Origin: Anaerolineales bacterium
GTDB lineage: Bacteria > Chloroflexota > Anaerolineae > Anaerolineales > Villigracilaceae
Assembly (NCBI GenBank): GCA_025966435.1
Contig: JAICRQ010000020.1
Location: 1 to 17,896, forward strand
Direction of reading: 5' to 3'
DNA: 17,896 nt
Below the pieces are notes generated by a model that did not search any database, was not told where the DNA came from, and was given only the letters and a program-made list of their open reading frames with translations. The translations under genes were made by a program, and so were the position numbers. Position 1 is the stretch's first letter. The number at the start of each line of letters is the position of its first letter. Of this stretch, positions 1 through 8,372 are shown piece by piece.

Positions 1-402
1 ACCTCCGTCCAATTGGATAAGGTTTGTGCTGGCATCCCAATAGGGTGACTGATTGAGCACCGATTCCCGGCTTCGCAATGATATCAACATTTGCGCCAGA
101 CTTGTTGTTTCCTCTGCAATACTCTCAAATTCCTCGTTTGCCCTGGTCGCTTCGATAAAGACAGTGTTCCGAAGCTGTTCTTCCGCGAGCTGACGAACAC
201 TAGTGTCGAGCCTTGTTGTAAGAGAATTTGTTGTCTGTGCGGCTTGATAAAGGACAAAACCAACGAGAATAGCGAGCGCGACACCACCGGTACCTACGAT
301 GGCGATAACGATCTTGGTACGAAGGTCCAGCTTGCTGACCCACCGCCATCCTGCCCTGCGATTTCTTAACTGAAGTTCAGAATGGTTTTGGCTAAGATTC
401 AC
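1..402 (-). CDS. Membrane sensor protein, N-terminal part (truncated by window edge)
   Basis: The frame stays open for 134 codons from a GTG at 402-400 to the left edge. The GTG overlaps the TGA of the upstream gene as GTGA, and a strong AAGGAG lies 5 nt before it, so translational coupling is likely. The first 30 residues are basic (RNRRAGWRWVSKLDLRTK). They are followed by one clear membrane helix at residues 31-52 (IVIAIVGTGGVALAILVGFV). A helical, acidic stretch comes next, with LAEEQLRNT and FESIAEETTSLAQML, then YWDASTNLIQLDGG. This is the layout of a periplasmic Cache-like sensor domain anchored by an N-terminal helix, as in histidine kinases, chemoreceptors or PP2C-type regulators. 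The output domain lies outside the window. As the last visible gene of an operon otherwise lacking kinases, it is a good candidate for the kinase, but nothing here proves that. The frame and start are well supported; the class of protein is inference. Confidence 0.8.
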   Translation of the reverse strand, partial: MNLSQNHSELQLRNRRAGWRWVSKLDLRTKIVIAIVGTGGVALAILVGFVLYQAAQTTNSLTTRLDTSVRQLAEEQLRNTVFIEATRANEEFESIAEETTSLAQMLISLRSRESVLNQSPYWDASTNLIQLDGG

Positions 403-2135
403 GCTTGCTCCTTGCTCTGAAACTGAATTAGTATTTCTGAACCGCCCAGTACTCGCTCCAATTCCTCTGCAGTAGCTTGCAAGATATTCTCTACATTGAG
501 AGCGCCACTAATACGGGCACTAGCTTCTGAGATAAGACGTTCTTTGGCGGCGCGACGGCGGGCATCCTGGAATAGGCGCGCGTTCTCCATTGCAAATGCA
601 GCCCGCTCTGCGACTGCCTGCACCAAACTAATCTCATCATTCTGCCAGTTCTTGTGCGGATCATTTGATTCGACATGCAAAACGCCGATGACCTCACCCC
701 GCAATTTAACCGGAACAGCTATAGCGGCGCGTTTTTCCCTGGATCCATTCGTCTGATTGGCACGCACTTCGCCATTTCGGACTGCATAAACCACTTCTGG
801 GTTCTGCAAAGCTTCCCCCAGCATTTCAATCCGTCCTGTTTGGAAGCGGAAACCCGATTGCTCCGCCTGTGTAATGGTACGGCTCCACGCTGTACGAGTA
901 AATTCGTTATAGACTTCCTGCACTTGCGTCAGAGCTGCACGCGTTTCCATGAGTAACCGTGTATTTTCCATGGCAATGGATACCTGGTTCGCAAGTGCCG
1001 TGAGCACCTGTAAATCCTCTCCCGAGAAGGCGGCTGCCTCAGTACTCTGAACATCGAGAACACCGATTGTATTTCCCCGCGAATTCATGGGTAGCGCCAC
1101 CTCGGACCGTGTGTTAGGTAGGTCGGGGTTATTAAAAAAAATGGCGTCAGCCCCTACATCCAGGGCAATTCGAGGCTGTCCAGTTTGGGCGCAAAAACCG
1201 ACCACACCAACTCCAAGTCTTAAGCGATGATTCCTTTCCAGCATCTGTTTTCCGCCTTCGCTGTTGGCAGCTTGCAGAACGGCATACTCATGATCTTGAT
1301 CGACCAAAAATATACCAACGTGATAAAAACCAAAACGCTCGCTGATGAGCTTCGTGGTCGCAGGAAAAAGTTCACTCAGGTCTTGCAGCTGTGCTATAGA
1401 TTCAGAGAGCTCAGTCACTGCCTTCAGTTGCGCCGCGCGACGCTCGGTCTGCGTATTTGCATTTTCGAGCTCAGCTGTACGTTCATTCACACGCTGTTCG
1501 AGATTTGTTGTAAGATTTTCCAGTTCGCGGTTCACTTGATTGAGTTGGTCTATACGTTTTCTTTCGATGAACCTACGAAATATTGTGGCTCCAACTAGGA
1601 TAACACCAATTGAAACAGCCACTCCTGTATCCTTATAGAAATCACTGCCTACTGCGATGGACACTTGTGAGTATAGGGGAGCTGTGAAGGATGCGGCTGC
1701 CACGAAAAGGACAAGGGCAACCAGACCTCGAGAGGAAAGCAAGAGGCTTGCAACCACAAGCGAAACGTGAACGCTGGTAGTGATCGCCGAGCTGTAGCTG
1801 CTTGCGGTTCCTAGAAAGAGAGTGATATATGCGAACGCTGTAAAACTGAAACAAAAAAAGTAAATTCCGATCCGGTAATAGAGTGTTCGACTAAGCGCAT
1901 AGGCAAGGATCGCGATAAAAAGAAGTGCTACGAGATCATTGTATGTCTCTGGACTCAAGACCAGTGCCGCAAAATACATGATCGTGAGGATCAGCGTTAC
2001 CATCCCCAAGAGTTGCGCACGTGCTCTTTCTCCAATCTCTTGGATCGCAGGATGGGGACTACTAAGAAACGTTAAAAGGCGCTTAATTCCGCTTATGGGG
2101 TGCTCGGTCATGTCTCGGGTGTCATTGAATGCCAT
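399..2135 (-). CDS. Membrane-bound GAF-domain sensor protein, 578 aa
   Basis: Predicted inner-membrane sensor. About six hydrophobic segments (roughly 41-60, 68-86, 90-108, 120-136, 138-156, 170-187) are followed by a coiled coil (about 190-245; LEQRVNERTAELENA). A canonical GAF domain covers about 250-395, with FGFYHVGIFLVD at 268-279 and NPDLPNTRSEVALPM at 336-350. A linker with a conserved Trp (W417) and GFRFQTG follows. A shortened second GAF comes next (about 468-520; IAVPVKLRGEVIGVLHVES, W497). The final 50 residues (RISGALNVENILQATAEEL) resemble the start of a further GAF domain. No output domain is present. The start is 3 nt after the previous stop, with GGGAG 7 nt upstream of the ATG. 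The GAF ligand is unknown. The one cysteine in the GAF (FCAQTG) is not in a chromophore-binding Cys-His context. Confidence 0.9.
   Translation of the reverse strand: MAFNDTRDMTEHPISGIKRLLTFLSSPHPAIQEIGERARAQLLGMVTLILTIMYFAALVLSPETYNDLVALLFIAILAYALSRTLYYRIGIYFFCFSFTAFAYITLFLGTASSYSSAITTSVHVSLVVASLLLSSRGLVALVLFVAAASFTAPLYSQVSIAVGSDFYKDTGVAVSIGVILVGATIFRRFIERKRIDQLNQVNRELENLTTNLEQRVNERTAELENANTQTERRAAQLKAVTELSESIAQLQDLSELFPATTKLISERFGFYHVGIFLVDQDHEYAVLQAANSEGGKQMLERNHRLRLGVGVVGFCAQTGQPRIALDVGADAIFFNNPDLPNTRSEVALPMNSRGNTIGVLDVQSTEAAAFSGEDLQVLTALANQVSIAMENTRLLMETRAALTQVQEVYNEFTRTAWSRTITQAEQSGFRFQTGRIEMLGEALQNPEVVYAVRNGEVRANQTNGSREKRAAIAVPVKLRGEVIGVLHVESNDPHKNWQNDEISLVQAVAERAAFAMENARLFQDARRRAAKERLISEASARISGALNVENILQATAEELERVLGGSEILIQFQSKEQA
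408..413 (-). promoter_or_regulatory. Shine-Dalgarno site (AAGGAG) fixing the GTG start at 402
   Basis: On the minus strand AAGGAG lies 5 nt before the GTG and inside the end of the upstream coding region. It is what makes the non-ATG start convincing. Confidence 0.7.
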
Positions 2136-2138
2136 GGT

Positions 2139-3842
2139 TTACTCCCGTGTCACTTCGTCCGACTCCGGACTATGGTAAGGTGTTGAGGGATTTACAAGCT
2201 GGAAGGTCACCGTTGAGTTTGGCAAGGTTTGCCCAAGCTCCTGAACGGTATCGCGCAAGATGGAATCCAGTTGAAATGATGCGCTTAATTTCGTAGCAAT
2301 TTCAGACAGGAAAGACTCGCGCGTTGCACGCTTTTGAGCCTCGTCCAGCAACCGCGTGCCTTCAAGAGCAAGAGCAACTCGTTCTGCGGTTGCCTTCACC
2401 ATCAGCAATTCATCATCTGTCCAGCTATGTGAGCGATCTGAGGGATTCAACCTTAACCGCCCAATGGTTTGACCGCGTAGCTGCACAGGGATTAGTAAAG
2501 AGTCGTTTTCTCTGTTCAGCTGCTTCGCGTCTTTCAAAGGCTCGGATTTAATTCCATCATAGCGATACCCTTTCATTTGAAGCGCGTCAGTATATTCTTT
2601 CCAGGCACGCTTGGCTGCCCGGGTTGACTCAACGTTTGCCTCTCGCAGCGCCCTCTGTGACTCTTCAAATAAGAGCGAATTTTGGAGAGCAATTCCGACC
2701 TGATCTGCAAGGATAGATAAGGTGGAAATATCATCCTCAGTAAAATCACTGGGGTTCACAGATTGAATATCGAGAACGCCGATAATCTCGTCACCGGACT
2801 TCAGAGGCAACGCCAACTCGGATTGAGTCACCTGAAGTTCGGAGTCTTGGGGAACTGATTTGTCATCCGCAAGATGCAGGGCAATGCGCGGTTGTCCCAT
2901 TTGCGCAACCGAACTGACAAGTTCCAACTGACCCACAGGCTGGCGATACCCCCGTGCTAACATCCTTAGACCGGCTTCGGTATTGGCGGCGCGCAAGATG
3001 GCATATTGTCTTTGTTCATCAAGCAAAAAGATTGCCACGTGATAATAACCCAATCGGTTGCTTATAATGCTTGGGATCGAAGAGAGCAAATCATCAAAGT
3101 CTCGTAAGGTAGTCGCGGTCCGGGTGATCTCAGCAACGGCATGGAGTTTCTTCGTGCGATTTTCCAACTGGCTGTTCGCAGTGAGTAAATCAGTCGTACG
3201 CGCTTCGAGCTCAGTTTGTGTAAGATTTAGGCTCTTGTTTGCTGATTCCAGCCCCTTTAAGTGGCTTCTAGATTTCGAGAGTGCATTCTCTAAACCGGTA
3301 ATCAGTAGGTATATGAAGACACCGTTTAAAACAAATACAAAGGTGACATCACGTGCAAACAAAAGGACGGGGTAAGATTCGATTTTGATGAAGCCATTCT
3401 GTTCCGCATATGCCAGTGCAAAGCCCGAGAGAACGCTTGCGAGGGTGATAATCCCAGCCCCTTGCCAGCCTAGCAACAAGCCAGCCATCAAGACAATTGC
3501 AAAATTTATAATGTAAGATGCGTCTCTTGCCCCGTAGCTTGTTGCGGCGAAACCATTGGATATAAACCAAATTAAAGCGACCAGAAAAAACGAGATTAGC
3601 CGAACATGCCCTTTTTTAAGAAGCCATAGGCCTGCGATGCAGGCTAGGGCGAATCCTATCAAAATTAGCTCAAAACTCGATGGAACGGCAAAGCCTGCCG
3701 AGAATCTCACCAGCGCTTCATATGCAAGTGCGACCAGCAAGAGTCCTAACGCGATCACATGGGCATACCGCGCTTTACGTGTTTTATCCTCGTCTTGCGG
3801 AAACACCGGGGGGCTAAAGAATTTCCATACTTCGTTAAGCAT
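2139..3842 (-). CDS. Membrane-bound GAF-domain sensor protein, 567 aa
   Basis: Close paralogue of the next gene upstream. Both begin with the motif PPVFPQDExKTR, followed by six hydrophobic segments (here about 28-44, 57-74, 82-99, 108-124, 126-144, 160-184) containing AGLLLGW and LSGFALAYAE. A coiled coil covers about 186-240. GAF A covers about 245-392 (LGYYHVAIFLLD). It lacks the NPxLPxTRSE loop of its sisters and instead reads QVTQSELALPLKSG at 337-350, so its pocket is probably altered. A Trp linker (W414, GYRYDG) follows. The truncated second GAF covers about 448-497 (LIPVQLRGQTIGRLRL, W474). The half-GAF tail contains SFQLDSILRDTVQELG. The gap to the previous gene is 23 nt, the longest among the membrane-sensor genes. 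Only a weak AGG precedes the ATG. No output domain is seen. Confidence 0.9.
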   Translation of the reverse strand: MLNEVWKFFSPPVFPQDEDKTRKARYAHVIALGLLLVALAYEALVRFSAGFAVPSSFELILIGFALACIAGLWLLKKGHVRLISFFLVALIWFISNGFAATSYGARDASYIINFAIVLMAGLLLGWQGAGIITLASVLSGFALAYAEQNGFIKIESYPVLLFARDVTFVFVLNGVFIYLLITGLENALSKSRSHLKGLESANKSLNLTQTELEARTTDLLTANSQLENRTKKLHAVAEITRTATTLRDFDDLLSSIPSIISNRLGYYHVAIFLLDEQRQYAILRAANTEAGLRMLARGYRQPVGQLELVSSVAQMGQPRIALHLADDKSVPQDSELQVTQSELALPLKSGDEIIGVLDIQSVNPSDFTEDDISTLSILADQVGIALQNSLLFEESQRALREANVESTRAAKRAWKEYTDALQMKGYRYDGIKSEPLKDAKQLNRENDSLLIPVQLRGQTIGRLRLNPSDRSHSWTDDELLMVKATAERVALALEGTRLLDEAQKRATRESFLSEIATKLSASFQLDSILRDTVQELGQTLPNSTVTFQLVNPSTPYHSPESDEVTRE

Positions 3843-3865
3843 AATTTTGCCTGTTAATAGAATGA

Positions 3866-5578
3866 CTATCCGTTACCCGGTTCATCGACGGGATTAATCT
3901 CAAGCGTCACTTCGGCGGCACCACCGATCTTTCGACCAAGCTCCTCGACCGCCGTCTGAAGAATGGACTCCAGATTGCTTACCGCACCGATTTTGGATGA
4001 AATGTCTCCAATTGCACGTTCACGTGCAGCACGCCGTTGAGCGCTTTCAATCAGGCGGGCGTTTTCTAATGCCAGCGCAGCACGTTCTGCTGCAGCCTCG
4101 AGCATAGCAATCTCATCAGGTTTCCAAGGACGCTGTCCATTTTTTGGCCGTACGTCCAGCACACCAATGGTTTTTCCTCGCAATCTTATAGGGATCGCAA
4201 TCATTCCAGACATTTTTTCGCGTGCGAGACTGCCTGTTTGAGCGAGTGCTTTGATCGATTCGCGCTTTGAGTTGTTATCCAATGGGACCATATGCTTTCC
4301 ATCGAAGGAAAAACCGCGTGTCTTCGCTTGTCTGGCAAAGCTACCCCACTCCTGTTGCGTGTACTGTTCGAACATGACTCTCGATTCGTGCAATGCTTTT
4401 TTTGTTTCTCCAAACAAGCGGGCATTCTCGATTGCAATCGCAACCTGATCTGCCAGGGTTGTCAGTACATCAATATCTTCTGGCAAGAAAGCATTTTTCT
4501 CGGTGCTTTGGACATCAAGTGAACCAATGACTTCTCCCCCTACACGAAGTGGAATGGCCATTTCCGAGCGGGTGCTGGGGAGCTCAGGGTTATTAAAATA
4601 GACTGAGTCCATTCCAACATCCAGGGCAATTCGAGGCTCGCCTCGCAAGGTTGCATATCCCACGATGCTATGTGAGTCTAAACGTAAGCTATGCTGGCGG
4701 CTAAGCATCCTTAACCCACCTGGGCTGTTAGCGGCGCGAAGGACAACATTTTGATGCTGTTGGTCTAAAAGGAAAATACCGACATGGTAAAAACCAAATT
4801 GCTGACTGACAAGCTTTGTGATTGCTGGAAGGAGAGTATTGATGTCCTGTACCGATGCAATCGTTCTCGCGACGCTTGAAACTGCTTCCAGCTGAGTCGC
4901 GCGTTTCTTCAAATCTGCAGTCCGTTCCTCGACCTGTTGCTGTAGATGAGTTCTCAGTTCACTGAGTTCCCGATTGGACGTGGATAATTCCTCGGAAACG
5001 GCCCGTGATTTGGCAAGAGTGCTTTGAAGACTTGTGATGATCAAGTACAGCAATACTCCGATCAACAGAAAAACAGCAGTCATGTCACGGGCGAAGTTTA
5101 ATGGTTCATCAAAAGTAGGGTTAAAACGCTGAGTTGCTTCGGCATACGCCAGGACCCAGCCAGAGAGGATGCTAGACAGCGTTACAGCGGCCGCGCCCCG
5201 CCAGCCAATCAGAAGCCCGGCGATTAGGATGGGAATTGTGTAAGCGAAGAAGGCAATATCTCGAATACCATCCGCAGCCCAGGCGACATACGATAACCCG
5301 CTCCAGAGCGTGACTACGAAAATAAAGCTAGCTGGCTTAACGTACCCTCGGTGGGATAAATAGAGGACAACTACAATCACCACAATGACCGCAGCTAAAA
5401 TCCAATTCACCTCTGCAAAGTTTAGATCATTTCCCTGAATCGTACGAATAATCAGGATACACACCAACATTAGCAATGTGCTCCAACCAATCGTACTTAA
5501 GATCCTGGCAGAGCGTGTTTTAGCTTCGTCTTGCGGAAAAACTGGAGGGGTGAAGATTCTGCGAAAACCGTTTTGCAT
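3866..5578 (-). CDS. Membrane-bound GAF-domain sensor protein, 570 aa
   Basis: Membrane sensor starting MQNGFRRIFTPPVFPQDEAK. The frame is open further upstream to an ATG at 5704, but that would overlap the preceding gene by 125 bp. The ATG at 5578 lies 1 nt after that gene's stop and has GGGAGG 8 nt upstream, so I take it as the start. Six hydrophobic segments lie at about 29-45, 57-75, 82-100, 108-124, 126-144 and 165-185. A coiled coil covers about 186-235 (LQQQVEERTADLKKRATQL). GAF A covers about 240-390 (FGFYHVGIFLLD; NPELPSTRSEMAIPL). The Trp linker has W411 and GFSFDG. The truncated GAF B covers about 458-510 (IAIPIRLRGKTIGVLDV, W485), and the half-GAF tail has NLESILQTAVEELGRKIG. It is most similar to the 567-aa protein encoded next, which points to a tandem duplication. 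No output domain. Confidence 0.92.
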   Translation of the reverse strand: MQNGFRRIFTPPVFPQDEAKTRSARILSTIGWSTLLMLVCILIIRTIQGNDLNFAEVNWILAAVIVVIVVVLYLSHRGYVKPASFIFVVTLWSGLSYVAWAADGIRDIAFFAYTIPILIAGLLIGWRGAAAVTLSSILSGWVLAYAEATQRFNPTFDEPLNFARDMTAVFLLIGVLLYLIITSLQSTLAKSRAVSEELSTSNRELSELRTHLQQQVEERTADLKKRATQLEAVSSVARTIASVQDINTLLPAITKLVSQQFGFYHVGIFLLDQQHQNVVLRAANSPGGLRMLSRQHSLRLDSHSIVGYATLRGEPRIALDVGMDSVYFNNPELPSTRSEMAIPLRVGGEVIGSLDVQSTEKNAFLPEDIDVLTTLADQVAIAIENARLFGETKKALHESRVMFEQYTQQEWGSFARQAKTRGFSFDGKHMVPLDNNSKRESIKALAQTGSLAREKMSGMIAIPIRLRGKTIGVLDVRPKNGQRPWKPDEIAMLEAAAERAALALENARLIESAQRRAARERAIGDISSKIGAVSNLESILQTAVEELGRKIGGAAEVTLEINPVDEPGNG

Positions 5579-5579
5579 T

Positions 5580-8372
5580 TTATTGCCCTCCCTGTCCAGT
5601 AACCTGTTTCCCTGCAGGAGGCTCATCCAGAATCTGAATCGCAACTTCCGTGTCACCCAATATGTTTCCGATTTCTCGAACAGTCGTTTGCAGAATCTGC
5701 TCAAATCCTGTAGAAGTGCTGATGGCTGTGGTCACACGCGAAATAGATTGTTCGCGATCTGCACGTAATCGTGCTTCCTCATACAGTCGGGCACTTTCCA
5801 TAGCAGATGCAAGGCGCTCGGCAGCTAACTCTATAATCGAAACTGTATTCCGATCATAACCTTCTTTGAGTTTCAGACTAACCACGCCAATCGTTTGTCC
5901 GCGTAACTTGATTGGAATGGCAACACTTCGTTCCTGTTCTGCTTGGGAATACTTACCATTTGAATTAATTATTCTCCCGCTCGTGAGGGCAGCGCCAGTC
6001 AGCTGTGGCAGTTCAGTGATCCGCTCTAGGCGAACATTGTCGAATCGATAGCCTATGTTTCCGGTTAGAGTGCCATCCGTGAGTCTTTTCCAATTGTCAC
6101 GGGTGAATTGTCCATACGCACTTTCGAGTTCCTTTAGATTGCGTTCCACTTCCTGAAGGAGACGCGTGCGTTCAATCGCGGTCGCGAGCTGGTCTGCCAT
6201 GACTTGCATGATTGCAACATCGTCTTCGTTGAATGCCTGCGGTTGTTCACTCTGAACATCCAGAACGCCGATGATGTTATTTTCTACTTTCAACGGTAAA
6301 GCCATCTCAGAACGTGTATTGGGAAGAAAGGGATTATTGAAAAAGGTCGCATCTGCACCGGTATCCAGCGCAATCCGTGGCTCCCCCGTTGCGGAAACTC
6401 GACCCACGATTCCAACCTCTCCAACACGGAGTTTATGATTATTTTCGATCATTTGCCTTCCAGCTTCGGTAGGAGAGGCAACTAAAACAGCATACTCTTG
6501 GTTGTTATCAAGCAGGAAAATACCGATGTGGTAAAAGTTAAAGCGGCTAATGATTAAGTCTGCTGCACGTGTGAGCAACTCATTAAGATCGCGCGCCGAG
6601 GCAGCATCACGGGCGATTTCTGCCGCCACCCGCAGACGTAGAGTCTGGCTTTCAAGCTCCTTTGTGCGGTCTGCAACGCGCTGCTCTAATTTCCCAATAT
6701 TTTCCTGTAGCTGTGAAGCCATCTGGTTATAAGCTTTGGCAAGCGTGCCAATCTCATCATGCCGATCTACCATGGCTCGGGCAGACAACTTACCTGCTGC
6801 AAAACTTTCTGTCGTCTGCACAAGGGTTTTGATGGGATTTGCAATCGTACGAGCTGAAATCGCAACAGCTGCAATCGCTATAGCAACCACAATTAAAGAG
6901 AGCAGGGAACTGCCAGCCAGAGCGCGGATGGAATTATTTACCACGGAACTTAGTGGTACTTCCGCAATGACTGCCACCTGCAGGAGCTGAAACCAATCAT
7001 AATAACCCAAGACCTGTTGCCCTGCATAGTTTGAATAGATAGCTTTCCCTTCACCAGTATTCTTTAAAATGGCATCAGAGGCCGCCTCCGTGTTGATAGA
7101 CGCGGTTGCCACGCGTGTCTTTGTGACGGGCCTGAAGCGTAAATCAACTAAGTATGTCTCGGCTTGGGCGAGTCCGGGTGTGACCTCCATAATCCGCTTG
7201 ATGGCGGCTCCATTGGACCGAAGCACAAGAACACCAAGGATCGTTTGCCCATCCTCACCCAAAATGGGAGTGGCAATGACCAAGTTGTCGGTACCGAACG
7301 AAGGCGCGTCAGCAAATCCGGTGTAAGCTTCTGCGATCCCCTGGCGGAAAAAGACGTCATTTTCAAAGTTAGAGCCTTCACTCGCCGGAATGGTAGAGAT
7401 AACCACATCTCCTTGTGGATTCAATACCATAATCTCGTTGTAGGCTTCCTCTTCTGCGCCCAATACATCTACCATGCGCAGTCTCGACTGTCTTTTGAAG
7501 TTTTCGTGCTCCATTGGAGTGATATCGGCTGCCGTAAGAGCTTCCGCGGCGTTCGTTGTAAACCGCAAATCTGCTCGAAGGGTTTCGGCGTCATTTTGGA
7601 GATCGAACAGTAGATTTTCAATCTGATTTTGTTTGAGGGTTGCGATTGCCTGAAGCGTGTTAAAGGTTTGAGTTTGACTGTCAGCATACGCTCCAATCGC
7701 GGATAGGATAGCGGTCATCACGATTGGAATCGTAACGATGATGATGAATGAAGTCAGTAGCAAGCGTTGTATGCTTGGGAATCTTCTGTTTTGTGAAACG
7801 TTGGTGATTGTGAGCAACAAGCACCCGGTTGCAGCTAGAAAAGCAATGCTTGCAATCGCTGCGGAATTGTTGTTCTGAAGTCGTTCCAAAGATGCGTTGG
7901 CATTCACGGAAATGACCGCACTGAGAATTACTGCAAGCAACAACACAAGGAACAGAGCGTACCTGCGAGGCATACCGCTGCGCAGAGCAATCAAAGGAGT
8001 TGCCGATGCAATCAAAATGGCGACAGGTACAATTCCCTGCCAGAGAAGAGTCAATAGGATGGCGAAAATTCCAGCAATTGCCGATCCTGCGAAAGTTGTA
8101 GCGACCCCATGGTTTCGTTGTGCAAGGGCTAACAGCGGGATTTCTGCGATAGCAAACAGTAAAGTGACACTGCCAATATAGAGCAATGGGGGAAGTGGAT
8201 CACCCAGAATACCGAATTGTGTCAACAGGAAAATGGCAATTAGTCCCAAACCTGCTGCCGCGAGGAATATAGGATTGTAACGCCTGCTTGAGTAAAACTT
8301 ACTGGCAAGGCGCCGGTCTAGGGCTCTGGTGTCACTTGTCGGTGTGGTCGGTTGGTTCATGTCAGATTTCAT
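5580..8372 (-). CDS. Sensor protein with 6TM, dCache, HAMP and GAF domains, 930 aa
   Basis: The largest protein of the operon. An N-terminal block of about six hydrophobic segments (33-54, 62-82, 92-110, 113-131, 138-155, 170-191) is followed by a separate helix at 202-228. A periplasmic double-Cache-like domain covers about 230-478, with FFRQGIAEAYTGFADAPSFG, LVIATPILGEDGQTILGVLV and a second lobe ending at AVIAEVP. A further helix lies at 483-508, then HAMP at about 509-560 (ANPIKTLVQTTESFAAGKLS; HDEIGTLAKAYNQM). A coiled coil follows, then GAF A at about 590-740 (FNFYHIGIFLLD; NPFLPNTRSEMALPL). The Trp linker has W761 and GYRFDN. Truncated GAF B covers about 812-865, and the half-GAF tail has GFEQILQTTVREIGNILG. 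The start overlaps the preceding gene by 11 bp; another ATG four codons in (8360) lacks an SD. Cache domains usually bind small extracellular metabolites; the ligand here cannot be read from sequence. No output domain. Confidence 0.92.
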   Translation of the reverse strand: MKSDMNQPTTPTSDTRALDRRLASKFYSSRRYNPIFLAAAGLGLIAIFLLTQFGILGDPLPPLLYIGSVTLLFAIAEIPLLALAQRNHGVATTFAGSAIAGIFAILLTLLWQGIVPVAILIASATPLIALRSGMPRRYALFLVLLLAVILSAVISVNANASLERLQNNNSAAIASIAFLAATGCLLLTITNVSQNRRFPSIQRLLLTSFIIIVTIPIVMTAILSAIGAYADSQTQTFNTLQAIATLKQNQIENLLFDLQNDAETLRADLRFTTNAAEALTAADITPMEHENFKRQSRLRMVDVLGAEEEAYNEIMVLNPQGDVVISTIPASEGSNFENDVFFRQGIAEAYTGFADAPSFGTDNLVIATPILGEDGQTILGVLVLRSNGAAIKRIMEVTPGLAQAETYLVDLRFRPVTKTRVATASINTEAASDAILKNTGEGKAIYSNYAGQQVLGYYDWFQLLQVAVIAEVPLSSVVNNSIRALAGSSLLSLIVVAIAIAAVAISARTIANPIKTLVQTTESFAAGKLSARAMVDRHDEIGTLAKAYNQMASQLQENIGKLEQRVADRTKELESQTLRLRVAAEIARDAASARDLNELLTRAADLIISRFNFYHIGIFLLDNNQEYAVLVASPTEAGRQMIENNHKLRVGEVGIVGRVSATGEPRIALDTGADATFFNNPFLPNTRSEMALPLKVENNIIGVLDVQSEQPQAFNEDDVAIMQVMADQLATAIERTRLLQEVERNLKELESAYGQFTRDNWKRLTDGTLTGNIGYRFDNVRLERITELPQLTGAALTSGRIINSNGKYSQAEQERSVAIPIKLRGQTIGVVSLKLKEGYDRNTVSIIELAAERLASAMESARLYEEARLRADREQSISRVTTAISTSTGFEQILQTTVREIGNILGDTEVAIQILDEPPAGKQVTGQGGQ
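5586..5592 (-). promoter_or_regulatory. Shine-Dalgarno site (GGGAGGG) deciding the start at 5578
   Basis: GGGAGGG on the minus strand, with its GGAGG core 8 nt before the ATG at 5578. It lies inside the last codons of the upstream gene and favours this start over the in-frame ATG at 5704. Confidence 0.6.

Noticed and set aside
84..369. Small open frames at the left edge on both strands (67 and 92 aa)
   Set aside because: They lie in other frames of the GTG-started membrane gene, which has the SD, the start overlap and a proper membrane helix.
3866..5704. Longer reading of the 570-aa sensor gene starting at 5704 (612 aa)
   Set aside because: It would overlap the upstream gene by 125 bp and its extra residues are basic and unlike any sister protein. 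The ATG at 5578 has a good SD and the shared PPVFPQDExKTR start.
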